Positions 9,901-16,407 of a stretch of DNA of 64,000 nucleotides are shown here, piece by piece. The notes under the pieces are model-generated. The model saw only the letters and a list, made by a program, of their open reading frames with translations, searched no databases and was not told the origin of the DNA. The translations under genes were made by a program, and so were the position numbers. Each line of letters begins with the position of its first letter. The stretch's first letter is position 1. This DNA is from Buttiauxella sp049686335. GTDB taxonomy: Bacteria > Pseudomonadota > Gammaproteobacteria > Enterobacterales > Enterobacteriaceae. The stretch covers positions 62,001 to 126,000 of the forward strand of contig NZ_JBAVHX010000004.1 of NCBI RefSeq assembly GCF_049686335.1. The letters run 5' to 3'.

Positions 9901-10505
9901 TTGATCATGTGCTGAGTCTGACTGAAAACGTCAATATTCTGGTGCTGGATACTCAGTGTTATTCGAACACTGGCGGTCAGGCATCGAAAGCGACTCCGCT
10001 GGGTGCGGTGACGAAATTTGGCGAACACGGCAAGCGCAAAGCACGTAAAGATCTCGGCGTCAGCATGATGATGTACGGGCATGTTTATGTGGCGCAGATT
10101 TCACTCGGTGCGCAGCTTAACCAGACCGTGAAAGCGATTCAGGAAGCCGAGGCTTATCCTGGCCCGTCGCTCATCATCGCCTATAGCCCTTGTGAGGAAC
10201 ACGGTTACGATCTGGCACTGAGTCATGACCAGATGCGCCAACTGACGGCGACCGGTTTCTGGCCGTTGTATCGCTACGACCCACGCCGTGCCGATGAAGG
10301 CAAGCTGCCGCTGGCACTGGATTCGCGACCACCGTCTGATGCGCTGGCGGATACGTTGATGAAAGAGCAGCGCTTCCGTCGCCTGAATGCGCAGCAACCT
10401 GAAGTCGCAGAACAGCTATGGAAAGATGCCGCCGCAGATTTGCAAAAACGTTACGACTTCCTGGCGCAGATGGCCGGGAAAGCGGAAAAGGCGGATAGCG
10501 AGTAA
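6975..10505 (+). CDS. ydbK: Pyruvate:flavodoxin/ferredoxin oxidoreductase
   Basis: An 1176-residue single-chain enzyme that oxidises pyruvate with CoA to acetyl-CoA and CO2 and passes electrons to flavodoxin or ferredoxin. Visible in order: the pyruvate-binding N-terminal domain (YPITPSSTMAE), the gamma region, two 4Fe-4S motifs (CTQCNHCVAACPHS and CTGCNLCVEVCPAK, residues about 690-755), the proximal-cluster cysteines (GACSGCGETPY), and the thiamine-diphosphate motif GGDGWAYDIG with LDTQCYSNTGGQ. Length and sequence match E. coli YdbK, a NifJ-type enzyme that supports anaerobic growth and oxidative-stress tolerance. It stands alone and is followed by a REP-bounded repeat. Confidence 0.96.
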   Translation: MITTDGNGAVASVAFRASEVIAIYPITPSSTMAELADAWSGDGRKNVWGDTPRVVEMQSEAGAIAAVHGALQTGALSTSFTSSQGLLLMIPTLYKLAGQLTPFVLHVAARTVATHALSIFGDHSDVMAIRQTGCAMLCASSVQEAQDFALISHIATLKSRVPFIHFFDGFRTSHEINKIVPIADSTLLQLLPQKEIDEHRARALNPEHPVIRGTSANPDTYFQSREASNLWYDAVYQHVEEAMDSFATATGRQYRPFEYYGHPQAERVIILMGSAIGTCEEVVDELLTRGEKVGVLKVRLFRPFSADHLLEVLPASARQIAVLDRTKEPGALAEPLYLDVMTSLAEAFNRGERDSLPRVIGGRYGLSSKEFGPDCVLAVFNELTQAKPRPRFTVGIYDDVTNLSLPLPENTLPNRAKLEALFYGLGSDGSVSATKNNIKIIGNSTPFFTQGYFVYDSKKAGGLTVSHLRVSEQPINSTYLIDRADFVGCHQLQFIDKYQMAERLKPGGIFLLNTPYGADEVWHRLPQEVQAVLNQKKARFYVVNAAKIARECQLGARINTVMQMAFFHLTQILPGDTALAALQGVIAKSYSSKGQELVERNWQALALARESLAEVALQEVNESSPMRPPVVSDAAPDFVKTVTAAMLAGLGDALPVSALPPDGTWPMGTTQWEKRNIAEEIPIWKPDICTQCNHCVAACPHSAIRAKVVQPDAMENAPAALQSLDVKSRDMRGQKYVLQVAPEDCTGCNLCVEVCPAKDRQNPEIKAINMMSRLEHVEEEKENYDFFLKLPEMDRTSLERIDIRTSQLLTPLFEYSGACSGCGETPYIKLLTQLYGDRMLIANATGCSSIYGGNLPSTPYTTDAFGRGPAWANSLFEDNAEFGLGFRLTVDQHRARVMRLVEKFADRLPAELNEQLHAEATPEVRREQVIALRQHLASIDDPDARQLITDADAMVDKSIWLIGGDGWAYDIGFGGLDHVLSLTENVNILVLDTQCYSNTGGQASKATPLGAVTKFGEHGKRKARKDLGVSMMMYGHVYVAQISLGAQLNQTVKAIQEAEAYPGPSLIIAYSPCEEHGYDLALSHDQMRQLTATGFWPLYRYDPRRADEGKLPLALDSRPPSDALADTLMKEQRFRRLNAQQPEVAEQLWKDAAADLQKRYDFLAQMAGKAEKADSE

Positions 10506-10513
10506 TGGGGTAA

Positions 10514-10602
10514 ATGGTGGATGACGAGTAATGATGTAAATGGTGGATGACGAGTAATGGTGTAAATGGTGGATGACGCCTGCGGCTTATCCACCCTACG
10601 GT
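10514..10602. repeat. Partial REP copies downstream of ydbK
   Basis: The motif GGTGGATGACG occurs three times at about 34-bp spacing (10516, 10548 and 10569). Only the last copy is followed by the complementary arm GCGGCTTATCCACCCTAC, making a full REP palindrome. The two preceding copies carry the intervening text GAGTAATG(G/A)TGTAAAT, so they look like tandem duplications of a half-REP plus the ydbK stop region. Confidence 0.8.
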
Positions 10603-10749
10603 TCCGGTTCCGGTTTTAATTCCGGTTTCGGTTTCGGTTTCGATTCCGGTTTTGGTTTTGGTTTTGGTTTTGGCTTTGATTCCGGTTTCGGCTTCGATTC
10701 CGGTTTCGGTTTTGGTTTTGGTTTTGGTTTTGGTTTTGGTTTTGGTTTT
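10603..10749. repeat. Hexanucleotide GGTTTT/GGTTTC repeat tract
   Basis: About 147 bp of six-base units, mostly GGTTTT, GGTTTC and GGCTTC, with interspersed GATTCC units. The last run, 10708-10749, is seven perfect GGTTTT units. The tract lies exactly between a REP on the left and one in opposite orientation on the right, so it occupies the spacer of a BIME. The strand asymmetry (G and T on +) is total. Both strands are open across the tract only because the unit length is a multiple of three. Confidence 0.92.
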
Positions 10750-10780
10750 GTAGGGTGGATAAGCGCAAGCGTCATCCACC
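10750..10780. repeat. REP palindrome
   Basis: A complete REP hairpin: GTAGGGTGGATAAGCGCAAG followed by CGTCATCCACC, then a run of T residues. It closes the BIME that holds the hexanucleotide tract. With the T run it could act as a transcription terminator or 3'-end protector for ydbK. Confidence 0.85.
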
Positions 10781-10791
10781 TTTTTTATCTC

Positions 10792-11853
10792 TTATTTAAA
10801 ACTGATGCGCACGATATCGTCCGGGCTCGCTGGCTCCTTCTCACGGCTGCCCGGCTGCTTCACACTGACAAACAACTGCTGCCCGTCTGGCGAAAGCGCG
10901 AGGCTGTTTGGCAATGCAGGCGTGTCGATAGTCTCCAGCACTTTGTAGCTTTTCGCATCAATCACGCTGACTTTCCCGGCTTTGCGATGCGTCACGTAAA
11001 TTTCGTTGCGCGTCGGGTTAAACAGCACATCCAGCCCCAGCGGTACTTCCACTTTGTTCAACACTTTGCTGGTTTTGGTATCCACTACCAGCAACTGCGG
11101 AGATTTTGAATCGCTGACAAACGCGCGGTGGTTTGCGGTATCCAGTGCAATATTCAGATAAAAATGCTCCCCTTCGGTTTCCAGCTTTGTCCGCGAGACA
11201 ACTTTGTCCGTTTTGCTGTCGATAACAATAAATTCGTTGTCGGCATTGGTCATGTAAATGCGTGATGCTTTCGCATCAATTGCCAGCCCCGTCGCCATTT
11301 TGCCGAGATCTTTAATGGTGTCGCGCAGCGTTAACTTATCGCCGTCAATCACCCACAATACACTCGACTCACCCAAGCCGCCCATATACAGCGTATTGGT
11401 GGCTTCGTTAACCACTAACTGGCGCGGCGCTAACGGGCGCACGGTCTCGGTACGTTTGGTTTCATCCACCACCAGCGACTTAATCACATCACCGGTTTTG
11501 CTGTTAATAGCCGTCACCGCGCTGCTGGTGGTGTTGCCGAGGAACAACGTGCCCGTGGTTTTGTTGAACGCCACACCGAACGGCTTCAGGTTGTTGTGAA
11601 TCGCCTGAGTCACTTCGAGGGTTGCCGGATCAAGACGATAAACGACCCCGCCTTTATCCAGTTTGCGGCTTTGGGATGTCGCAACATACAGCGCAGATTG
11701 ATCCGCGCTATACGCCATTTCATACGCACCTTTGCCGACCGGTTTTCTCTCGACCGTAAAAGAGGTATCAGCAAACAGAGAACTGGAAAACAGCAGGCTT
11801 GTGAGCATCAGGGCAGGCAACGCACGGAGACGGGTTTGTGGTAGAGCAGACAT
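10792..11853 (-). CDS. yncE: YncE, iron-regulated periplasmic beta-propeller protein
   Basis: A 353-residue protein, the same length as E. coli YncE, with signal peptide MSALPQTRLRALPALMLTSL ending near LFA-DTSF and a seven-bladed propeller body (repeated patterns such as VIDAKSYKVLETIDTPALPNS). The start at 11853 is chosen because it has an AAGGAT ribosome-binding site and begins the signal peptide; the longer frame reads through the Fur sites. E. coli YncE is secreted to the periplasm, binds DNA in vitro and is repressed by Fur; its role is unclear. Two Fur-type boxes lie just upstream. Confidence 0.92.
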   Translation of the reverse strand: MSALPQTRLRALPALMLTSLLFSSSLFADTSFTVERKPVGKGAYEMAYSADQSALYVATSQSRKLDKGGVVYRLDPATLEVTQAIHNNLKPFGVAFNKTTGTLFLGNTTSSAVTAINSKTGDVIKSLVVDETKRTETVRPLAPRQLVVNEATNTLYMGGLGESSVLWVIDGDKLTLRDTIKDLGKMATGLAIDAKASRIYMTNADNEFIVIDSKTDKVVSRTKLETEGEHFYLNIALDTANHRAFVSDSKSPQLLVVDTKTSKVLNKVEVPLGLDVLFNPTRNEIYVTHRKAGKVSVIDAKSYKVLETIDTPALPNSLALSPDGQQLFVSVKQPGSREKEPASPDDIVRISFK

Positions 11854-11915
11854 AAATATCCTTATCAACAGCAAGTGAATATCTTTAGCTAACAGAGCGT
11901 TAGTTAAAGTGTTGT

Positions 11916-11930
11916 TGATATTAATTATCA
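11916..11930. promoter_or_regulatory. Fur box upstream of yncE
   Basis: TGATATTAATTATCA differs from the 7-1-7 Fur consensus TGATAATnATTATCA at one non-central position. It lies about 63 bp upstream of the yncE start. Iron-dependent repression of yncE is established in E. coli. Confidence 0.8.
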
Positions 11931-11947
11931 TTTTCGCGCTTAAAAGT

Positions 11948-11964
11948 AAATGATTCTCATTTGA
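11948..11964. promoter_or_regulatory. Second Fur-like box upstream of yncE
   Basis: AAATGATTCTCATTTGA contains the common Fur hexamer patterns (TGATTCTCATT) and lies about 20 bp beyond the first box, the spacing expected for overlapping Fur dimers. Confidence 0.6.
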
Positions 11965-12009
11965 ATTGTGAATTTGCTCTTGATATCCAGCGGGGAATGG
12001 AAAGGTTTG

Positions 12010-12036
12010 GGGCTTACCCGATTATCAGGTAAGCCC
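12010..12036 (-). terminator. Hairpin downstream of aldA
   Basis: GGGCTTACC and GGTAAGCCC form a perfect 9-bp stem around a 9-nt loop, 6 bp past the aldA stop. The following bases on the minus strand (CAAACCTTTCC) are only weakly T-rich, so termination may be incomplete. Confidence 0.6.
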
Positions 12037-12042
12037 GAAGGA

Positions 12043-13482
12043 CTACACCTGCAAATACACCACCTGGGTCTGCAAATATTCATTCAGCCCGTGACGGCCA
12101 TCGGCACCGCCAATCCCTGACTTACGCCAGCCTGCGTGGAACCCCTGCATCGCTTCAAAGTTCTCACGGTTGACGTAGGTTTCGCCGAATTTCAGCCCTT
12201 TAATCGCTTTCATCGCGACATTTAAATCACGCGTATAAATTGAGGAGGTCAGGCCGTAATCGCTGTCGTTTGCCATCTCAAGCGCTTGTTCCAGCGTATC
12301 AAACGTCGTCACTGGCAGCACCGGGCCGAAGGTTTCATCGTGCATGATGGTCATGTCCTGGCGCACATCTACCAACAGCGTTGGTGGATAGAAGTACCCT
12401 TTCCCTTCTGGGGCTTTGCCACCCAGAACCACACGCGCCCCTTCGCTCACGGCACGTGCCACTTTCTGCTCGACACGTTCCAGTGCGGCGGCGTTGATCA
12501 ATGGTCCCATCGACACATCGTTGCGCTCGCCGGTATCGCCAAAACTAACCTGCTTAAAGGCTTCGCTCAGACGGGTAATAAACTGGTCGTAAATTCCCTT
12601 CTGCACATACACGCGCTCAGCGCAGTTGCACACTTGCCCGGTGTTGATCATGCGGGAATCAACAATCGCTTTCACTGCGATATCCAGGTCTGCATCATCC
12701 ATCACAATGGCTGGGGCTTTGCCGCCCAATTCAAGGCACACTTTGGTGATGTTTTTAGCCGCCGCGGCCATGATTTTCTCACCGGCCCCCACGCTGCCGG
12801 TCATGCTGACCATCGCCACTTTTGGGTTACCTGCCAGTTCTTGCCCTACCGTTTCACCGCGTCCCAAAACCAGGTTAAACACCCCTTTCGGCAGCCCGAT
12901 ATCGTGGACGATCTCAGCAAAAGCGATGGCATTATTTGGCGTGAATTCGCTCGGTTTAATAACGATGGTATTGCCGGTAATCAGCGCGGGCGCGAGTTTG
13001 CGGGCAATCAGGAAGAACGGGAAGTTCCATGGCAAAATCCCGGTGGTGACACCTAACGCGCGTTTGAACACCAGAATATTTTCACCCGGACGGTCACTTT
13101 GCAGGATTTCACCTTCGTAACGGCGCGCCCACTCGGACATGTAATCGAGGTAATCGGCGGTGAAAGCGACTTCCACTTCTGCCAGCTGTTGGGTTTTCCC
13201 GCCCTCAGCCACAATCAGTGCGCTGATCGCTTTTGCACGCTCGCGAATACCGGCGGAGATTTTGCGCAGCCAGCCTGCACGCTCAATGGCAGGTAACGCT
13301 TCCCACCCCGCCTGCGCTTTTGCTGCCGCGTCGATGGCGTCGCGAGCCTGTTGTGCTGCGCCGTCAGGAATGCGCGAAATCAGCGCTTCAGTGGCAGGAT
13401 TGATGACATCAATCCACTGTTCGCCCTGCCATTGAACAAATTGACCATCAATATACATCGGGTGTTGTACAGGTGCTGTCAT
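12043..13482 (-). CDS. aldA: Lactaldehyde/glycolaldehyde dehydrogenase AldA
   Basis: A 479-residue NAD-dependent aldehyde dehydrogenase, collinear with E. coli AldA from MTAPVQHPMYIDGQFVQWQG to QTQVVYLQV. It carries the catalytic Glu in LELGGKAP and catalytic Cys in NTGQVCNCAERVYV. AldA oxidises L-lactaldehyde and glycolaldehyde to lactate and glycolate during deoxysugar and pentose breakdown. In E. coli aldA is next to ydcF; here the regulator and sugar operon at 13.7-23.9 kb lie between them. It is a separate transcription unit, set off by strong hairpins on both sides. Whether it serves the neighbouring sugar operon is open. Confidence 0.95.
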   Translation of the reverse strand: MTAPVQHPMYIDGQFVQWQGEQWIDVINPATEALISRIPDGAAQQARDAIDAAAKAQAGWEALPAIERAGWLRKISAGIRERAKAISALIVAEGGKTQQLAEVEVAFTADYLDYMSEWARRYEGEILQSDRPGENILVFKRALGVTTGILPWNFPFFLIARKLAPALITGNTIVIKPSEFTPNNAIAFAEIVHDIGLPKGVFNLVLGRGETVGQELAGNPKVAMVSMTGSVGAGEKIMAAAAKNITKVCLELGGKAPAIVMDDADLDIAVKAIVDSRMINTGQVCNCAERVYVQKGIYDQFITRLSEAFKQVSFGDTGERNDVSMGPLINAAALERVEQKVARAVSEGARVVLGGKAPEGKGYFYPPTLLVDVRQDMTIMHDETFGPVLPVTTFDTLEQALEMANDSDYGLTSSIYTRDLNVAMKAIKGLKFGETYVNRENFEAMQGFHAGWRKSGIGGADGRHGLNEYLQTQVVYLQV

Positions 13483-13647
13483 GACCGCTCCTTTATTTTC
13501 GCTGTTTTTGTTTCACATATGTAAATTTCATGTGAACACTTTAGTGTGCGTAAAACAGTCATTCGGGCAAAATGGTCATGATCTGTGATGGCTCTCAATA
13601 AAAACTGCCTAAAAGAACCAAATTCGCTACATTTCAGAAACATGAAA

Positions 13648-13684
13648 ATGACCGTTTTCTCCTTGCTGGCGGGAAAACGGTCAT
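13648..13684 (-). terminator. Strong hairpin terminator of the SorC-family regulator gene
   Basis: ATGACCGTTTTC and GAAAACGGTCAT form a perfect 12-bp stem around a 13-nt loop, 10 bp past the regulator stop. On the minus strand the stem ends in TCATTTTCATG. It should insulate aldA from the regulator transcript. Confidence 0.8.
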
Positions 13685-13694
13685 CAGAGGAGGA

Positions 13695-14639
13695 TTAGAG
13701 GAGCTGGTGTGCAGTCGGATAGTCGGTGATCAGCACATCGATATAGCCGCCCCGCAACGCACCGCGAATGGCATTAGCTTTATCACTGCCACCCGCCAGC
13801 GCCACCACGTGCGGGCAATCACGTACCTGGCTTAATTCCATGCCGATAACCGGATCTTCGGCTTTGCTCAACACCGGCTCGCCCTGGGCATTAAAATAAT
13901 GCAGGCAGATATCGCCGACCGCCCCGCGCTCTGCGAGGGTTTTCAGCATCGCCTCACCGTAATAGTTACCGGAATTTTTCAGTAACTGAGAAGGTTCAAG
14001 TTCGCCAATCCCGAGGATCGCCACGTCCACTTCGGCAAATTTCTTCACCACTTCCGCCACATCTTCACTGGCCACCAGCTTTGCGCGTTCTTCAACGGAA
14101 TGTTCGATACTTTGCGATGGCAACAGCCAGGCCGGGCAATCCAGTTGCGCCGCCAGGTTTTGCGTGAGAATCGTTGCCTGCACGTTGCCGTTCGGCCCCA
14201 CGCCGCCCAGCAGTTGAATCACGCCGCGTGCTTTTATGCTTTGCGGATGCAGTTCATCGACCATTGCGCGAATGGTAGAACTCCAGGAAGAGATACCGAC
14301 CAAATCGTTTGGCCGTAAACGCGTTTCGACATAGTGTGCCGCCGCACTGCCAATCGCATGTTTGATTTGTGCCGCAGGCGCCGCCTCATCAACATCCACG
14401 ACTATCGCCTGGCGAATACCATATTTTTTCTCGAGAGCCTGCTCGAGGGAGAGGAAAATATTGGCTGGCTGAATGACGCTGATTTTCACCACGCCATCTT
14501 TCTGGCAACGCGTGATGGCGCGTGAGACAAATGACTGCGACAGGTGTAATAACCCGGCGATTTCTGACTGCTTCATCCCTTCTACGTAGTAGAGTGTCGC
14601 AATCTTGACCAACAAACGTTGTTCATCCTGCTTTGACAT
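13695..14639 (-). CDS. SorC/DeoR-family sugar-binding transcriptional regulator
   Basis: A 314-residue regulator: an N-terminal helix-turn-helix (VEGMKQSEIAGLLHLSQSFV, residues about 19-38) and a C-terminal SorC-type phosphosugar-binding domain with the motifs VGISSWSSTIRAM, LLGGVGPNG and ALAGGSDKANAIRGAL. Such regulators sense a sugar or sugar phosphate from the pathway they control. It is divergent from the sugar-transport operon across a 210-bp gap with two perfect palindromes. The natural inducer would be D-apiose or apulose 4-phosphate if the operon assignment holds. Its own transcript ends at the hairpin at 13648-13684. Confidence 0.88.
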   Translation of the reverse strand: MSKQDEQRLLVKIATLYYVEGMKQSEIAGLLHLSQSFVSRAITRCQKDGVVKISVIQPANIFLSLEQALEKKYGIRQAIVVDVDEAAPAAQIKHAIGSAAAHYVETRLRPNDLVGISSWSSTIRAMVDELHPQSIKARGVIQLLGGVGPNGNVQATILTQNLAAQLDCPAWLLPSQSIEHSVEERAKLVASEDVAEVVKKFAEVDVAILGIGELEPSQLLKNSGNYYGEAMLKTLAERGAVGDICLHYFNAQGEPVLSKAEDPVIGMELSQVRDCPHVVALAGGSDKANAIRGALRGGYIDVLITDYPTAHQLL

Positions 14640-14691
14640 GAGCGCCTCCTGATTCTCTCCCTGTATTTTTATTCATGCCTGCATAAATAAC

Positions 14692-14705
14692 AAGAAAGCT
14701 TTCTT
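14692..14705. promoter_or_regulatory. Palindrome in the regulator-operon gap, candidate operator
   Basis: AAGAAAGCTTTCTT is a perfect 14-bp palindrome, 53 bp upstream of the regulator start and about 145 bp upstream of the operon's first gene. It is a possible binding site for the SorC-family protein; this is inference from position and symmetry. Confidence 0.4.
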
Positions 14706-14800
14706 TTCGCCCGCTCACGGTACGATTTGTGATCGCTTTCGCCTTTTTGTCATTTTGCTCAAATCCGCATGGACAGATTTCATACACCGGCATATCGTTA

Positions 14801-14838
14801 CATTGAATAATAAATCATGTTTGAATATATATTCAATG
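14801..14838. promoter_or_regulatory. Nested inverted repeats ahead of the sugar operon, candidate operator
   Basis: TTGAATATATATTCAA (14821-14836) is a perfect 16-bp palindrome ending a few bases before the ribosome-binding site of the binding-protein gene. The outer arm CATTGAATA (14801-14809) is the exact reverse complement of TATTCAATG (14830-14838). Three TTGAAT half-sites in this short stretch suggest an operator array for the divergent regulator. Confidence 0.45.
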
Positions 14839-14849
14839 TGGAGATAAAA

Positions 14850-15791
14850 ATGAAATTGACCCTGGTTAAGACCTCACTTGTTGTCGCTATGCTGGCTTCA
14901 TCTGCCCAACTCTACGCAGCGGATAATGGATTGATTGCCATTATTACCCCGTCTCATGACAACCCATTCTTCAAAGCGGAAGCCGATGGAGCGCTGGCGA
15001 AAGCCAAAGAGCTGGGTTACACCACGCTGGTGGCGTCACACGATGATGACGTAAACAAACAAAACCAGTTGATTGAAACCGCCATTGCCCGCAAAGCCAA
15101 AGCCATCATTCTGGATAATGCCGGTGCGGATGCCACAGTCGGTCCATTAGAAAAAGCCAAAGCCGCGGGCGTCCCCACCTTCCTAATCGACCGCGAAATT
15201 AATAAAACTGGGGTAGCGGTCGCGCAGATTGTTTCCAACAACTATCAAGGGGCGCAGCTCGGAGCCGAGAAATTTGCCAAATTGCTTAACGGCAAAGGCA
15301 CCTACGTTGAATTGCTGGGTCGCCAGTCGGATACCAACGCCCACGTGCGTTCGCAGGGTTATCACGACGTCCTCGACGACTATCCCGACATGAAAATGGT
15401 GGCGCAACAAACCGCCAACTGGAGCCAGACCGAAGCCTTCACCCGCATGGAATCCATCTTACAAACCCAGCCTGACATTGTGGGCGTGATTTCCGGTAAC
15501 GACACCATGGCGCTCGGTGCGGAAGCCGCATTAAAAGCCGCCGGGAAAACTAATGTCATCGTGGTGGGTTTTGACGGCAGCGATTACGTGCGCGACTCCA
15601 TCATTGCCAAAAGCAACATCAAAGCCACCGTGCTGCAACCCGGCTGGGAACAGGCACAAATGGCGGTGGTTCAGGCCGATTATTTCCTGAAAAACGGCAA
15701 ACCGCAGATGCAGGAAAAACAGCTGATGGACTGCGTATTAATTGACGACAGCAATGCATCTCAGCTGAAAACCTTCAAGCTGGCTAAGTAG
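14850..15791 (+). CDS. Periplasmic sugar-binding protein (RbsB type), probable D-apiose importer
   Basis: A 313-residue type I periplasmic binding protein with signal peptide ending near LYA-ADNGLIAI, then ITPSHDNPFFKAEADGALAK and the hinge and ligand-loop motifs of ribose-type binding proteins (VVGFDGSDYVRDSI). The start at 14850 follows GGAGATAAAA; a longer frame from 14817 would read through the candidate operator. First gene of an eight-gene operon with its own ATPase, permease and catabolic enzymes. Similar binding proteins in published D-apiose loci bind D-apiose; ligand identity here is inferred from the co-operonic enzymes, not from the protein itself. Confidence 0.85.
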   Translation: MKLTLVKTSLVVAMLASSAQLYAADNGLIAIITPSHDNPFFKAEADGALAKAKELGYTTLVASHDDDVNKQNQLIETAIARKAKAIILDNAGADATVGPLEKAKAAGVPTFLIDREINKTGVAVAQIVSNNYQGAQLGAEKFAKLLNGKGTYVELLGRQSDTNAHVRSQGYHDVLDDYPDMKMVAQQTANWSQTEAFTRMESILQTQPDIVGVISGNDTMALGAEAALKAAGKTNVIVVGFDGSDYVRDSIIAKSNIKATVLQPGWEQAQMAVVQADYFLKNGKPQMQEKQLMDCVLIDDSNASQLKTFKLAK

Positions 15792-15804
15792 TTCAGGAGG
15801 CTGT

Positions 15805-16407
15805 ATGTCGCTCAAACAATGGGGTATTGGCTTGTTATGCAGCAGTACCCTGTTGCTCACTGCCTGTCGGGTGGTGGATCTGGATGAAAACGGAAAACCG
15901 ATTATTCCTCCCGATCCGAATGCGAAAGCGAGTTTCGCCAACCAGACACCCGCGCAGATAGCGCAACAAACCTGGAACAGTAAAGTGCTGACGCCCGCCC
16001 AAACCCAGGCGCTGGATAGCAGCGCACTGAAAACCCGCGCCGCCACAGCGTCCAATGAAAGCGTGTTCGTTAAGGTACAGGGAAAAGTCGATAGCGTTGC
16101 GCTGGACAACGAACGCGAGCGGACCCTGACCGTCACCGTCAATAACCAGCCGGTTCAGGTGCAAGTGGGGCCAATGATTCGCGGCAACGCCATTCGCGAT
16201 GCCACTGGCTACAAGTTCGAAGATTTCACCAACCAGGTGCAGTTTGCGCAGCTGTCGAAAGCCTATAACCGCGAAGCCGCAAAACACCTGCCGAAGGTTG
16301 ATGAAAGCTGGCAACAGCAGCCGGTCACGGTGGTGATGGCTGTGACGCTACATAACGGGACGCTGAGTGATGCAGCCGCAATTTCACTGGAACGGGGGCA
16401 ACCATAA
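15805..16407 (+). CDS. DUF2291 lipoprotein of the sugar ABC operon
   Basis: A 200-residue lipoprotein (lipobox LLTAC, cysteine 21) of the DUF2291 family, with the conserved VFVKVQGKVDSV region, a central beta-strand domain and VGPMIRGNAIRDATGYKFEDF. DUF2291 proteins are found almost only beside RbsB-type transporters, and their role is not known; they may stabilise the importer or process the ligand in the periplasm. Its stop overlaps the start of the ATPase gene (TAATG), so the two are translationally coupled. Confidence 0.85.
   Translation: MSLKQWGIGLLCSSTLLLTACRVVDLDENGKPIIPPDPNAKASFANQTPAQIAQQTWNSKVLTPAQTQALDSSALKTRAATASNESVFVKVQGKVDSVALDNERERTLTVTVNNQPVQVQVGPMIRGNAIRDATGYKFEDFTNQVQFAQLSKAYNREAAKHLPKVDESWQQQPVTVVMAVTLHNGTLSDAAAISLERGQP

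Noticed and set aside
10174..10779. Minus-strand frame encoding a KTKTKT-rich protein
   Set aside because: Same repeat read in reverse, then antisense to the conserved 3' end of ydbK; no family signal.
10573..11109. Open frame encoding a (GF)n-rich protein across the hexanucleotide tract
   Set aside because: It is open only because the repeat unit is six bases, it has no ribosome-binding site, it starts inside a REP and runs antisense into yncE.
12286..13056. Long plus-strand frame (256 codons) opposite aldA
   Set aside because: Fully antisense to the highly conserved aldA; no motifs or start signals.
12043..13482. aldA as a required step of the apiose operon
   Set aside because: The transketolase route yields dihydroxyacetone phosphate and xylulose 5-phosphate, not lactaldehyde or glycolaldehyde, and terminators separate the units; aldA is beside ydcF in E. 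coli without the operon.
13581..13610. CRP site (TGTGATGGCTCTCA) upstream of aldA
   Set aside because: Only the left half-site matches; the right half is poor, so it was not listed although CRP control of aldA is plausible.
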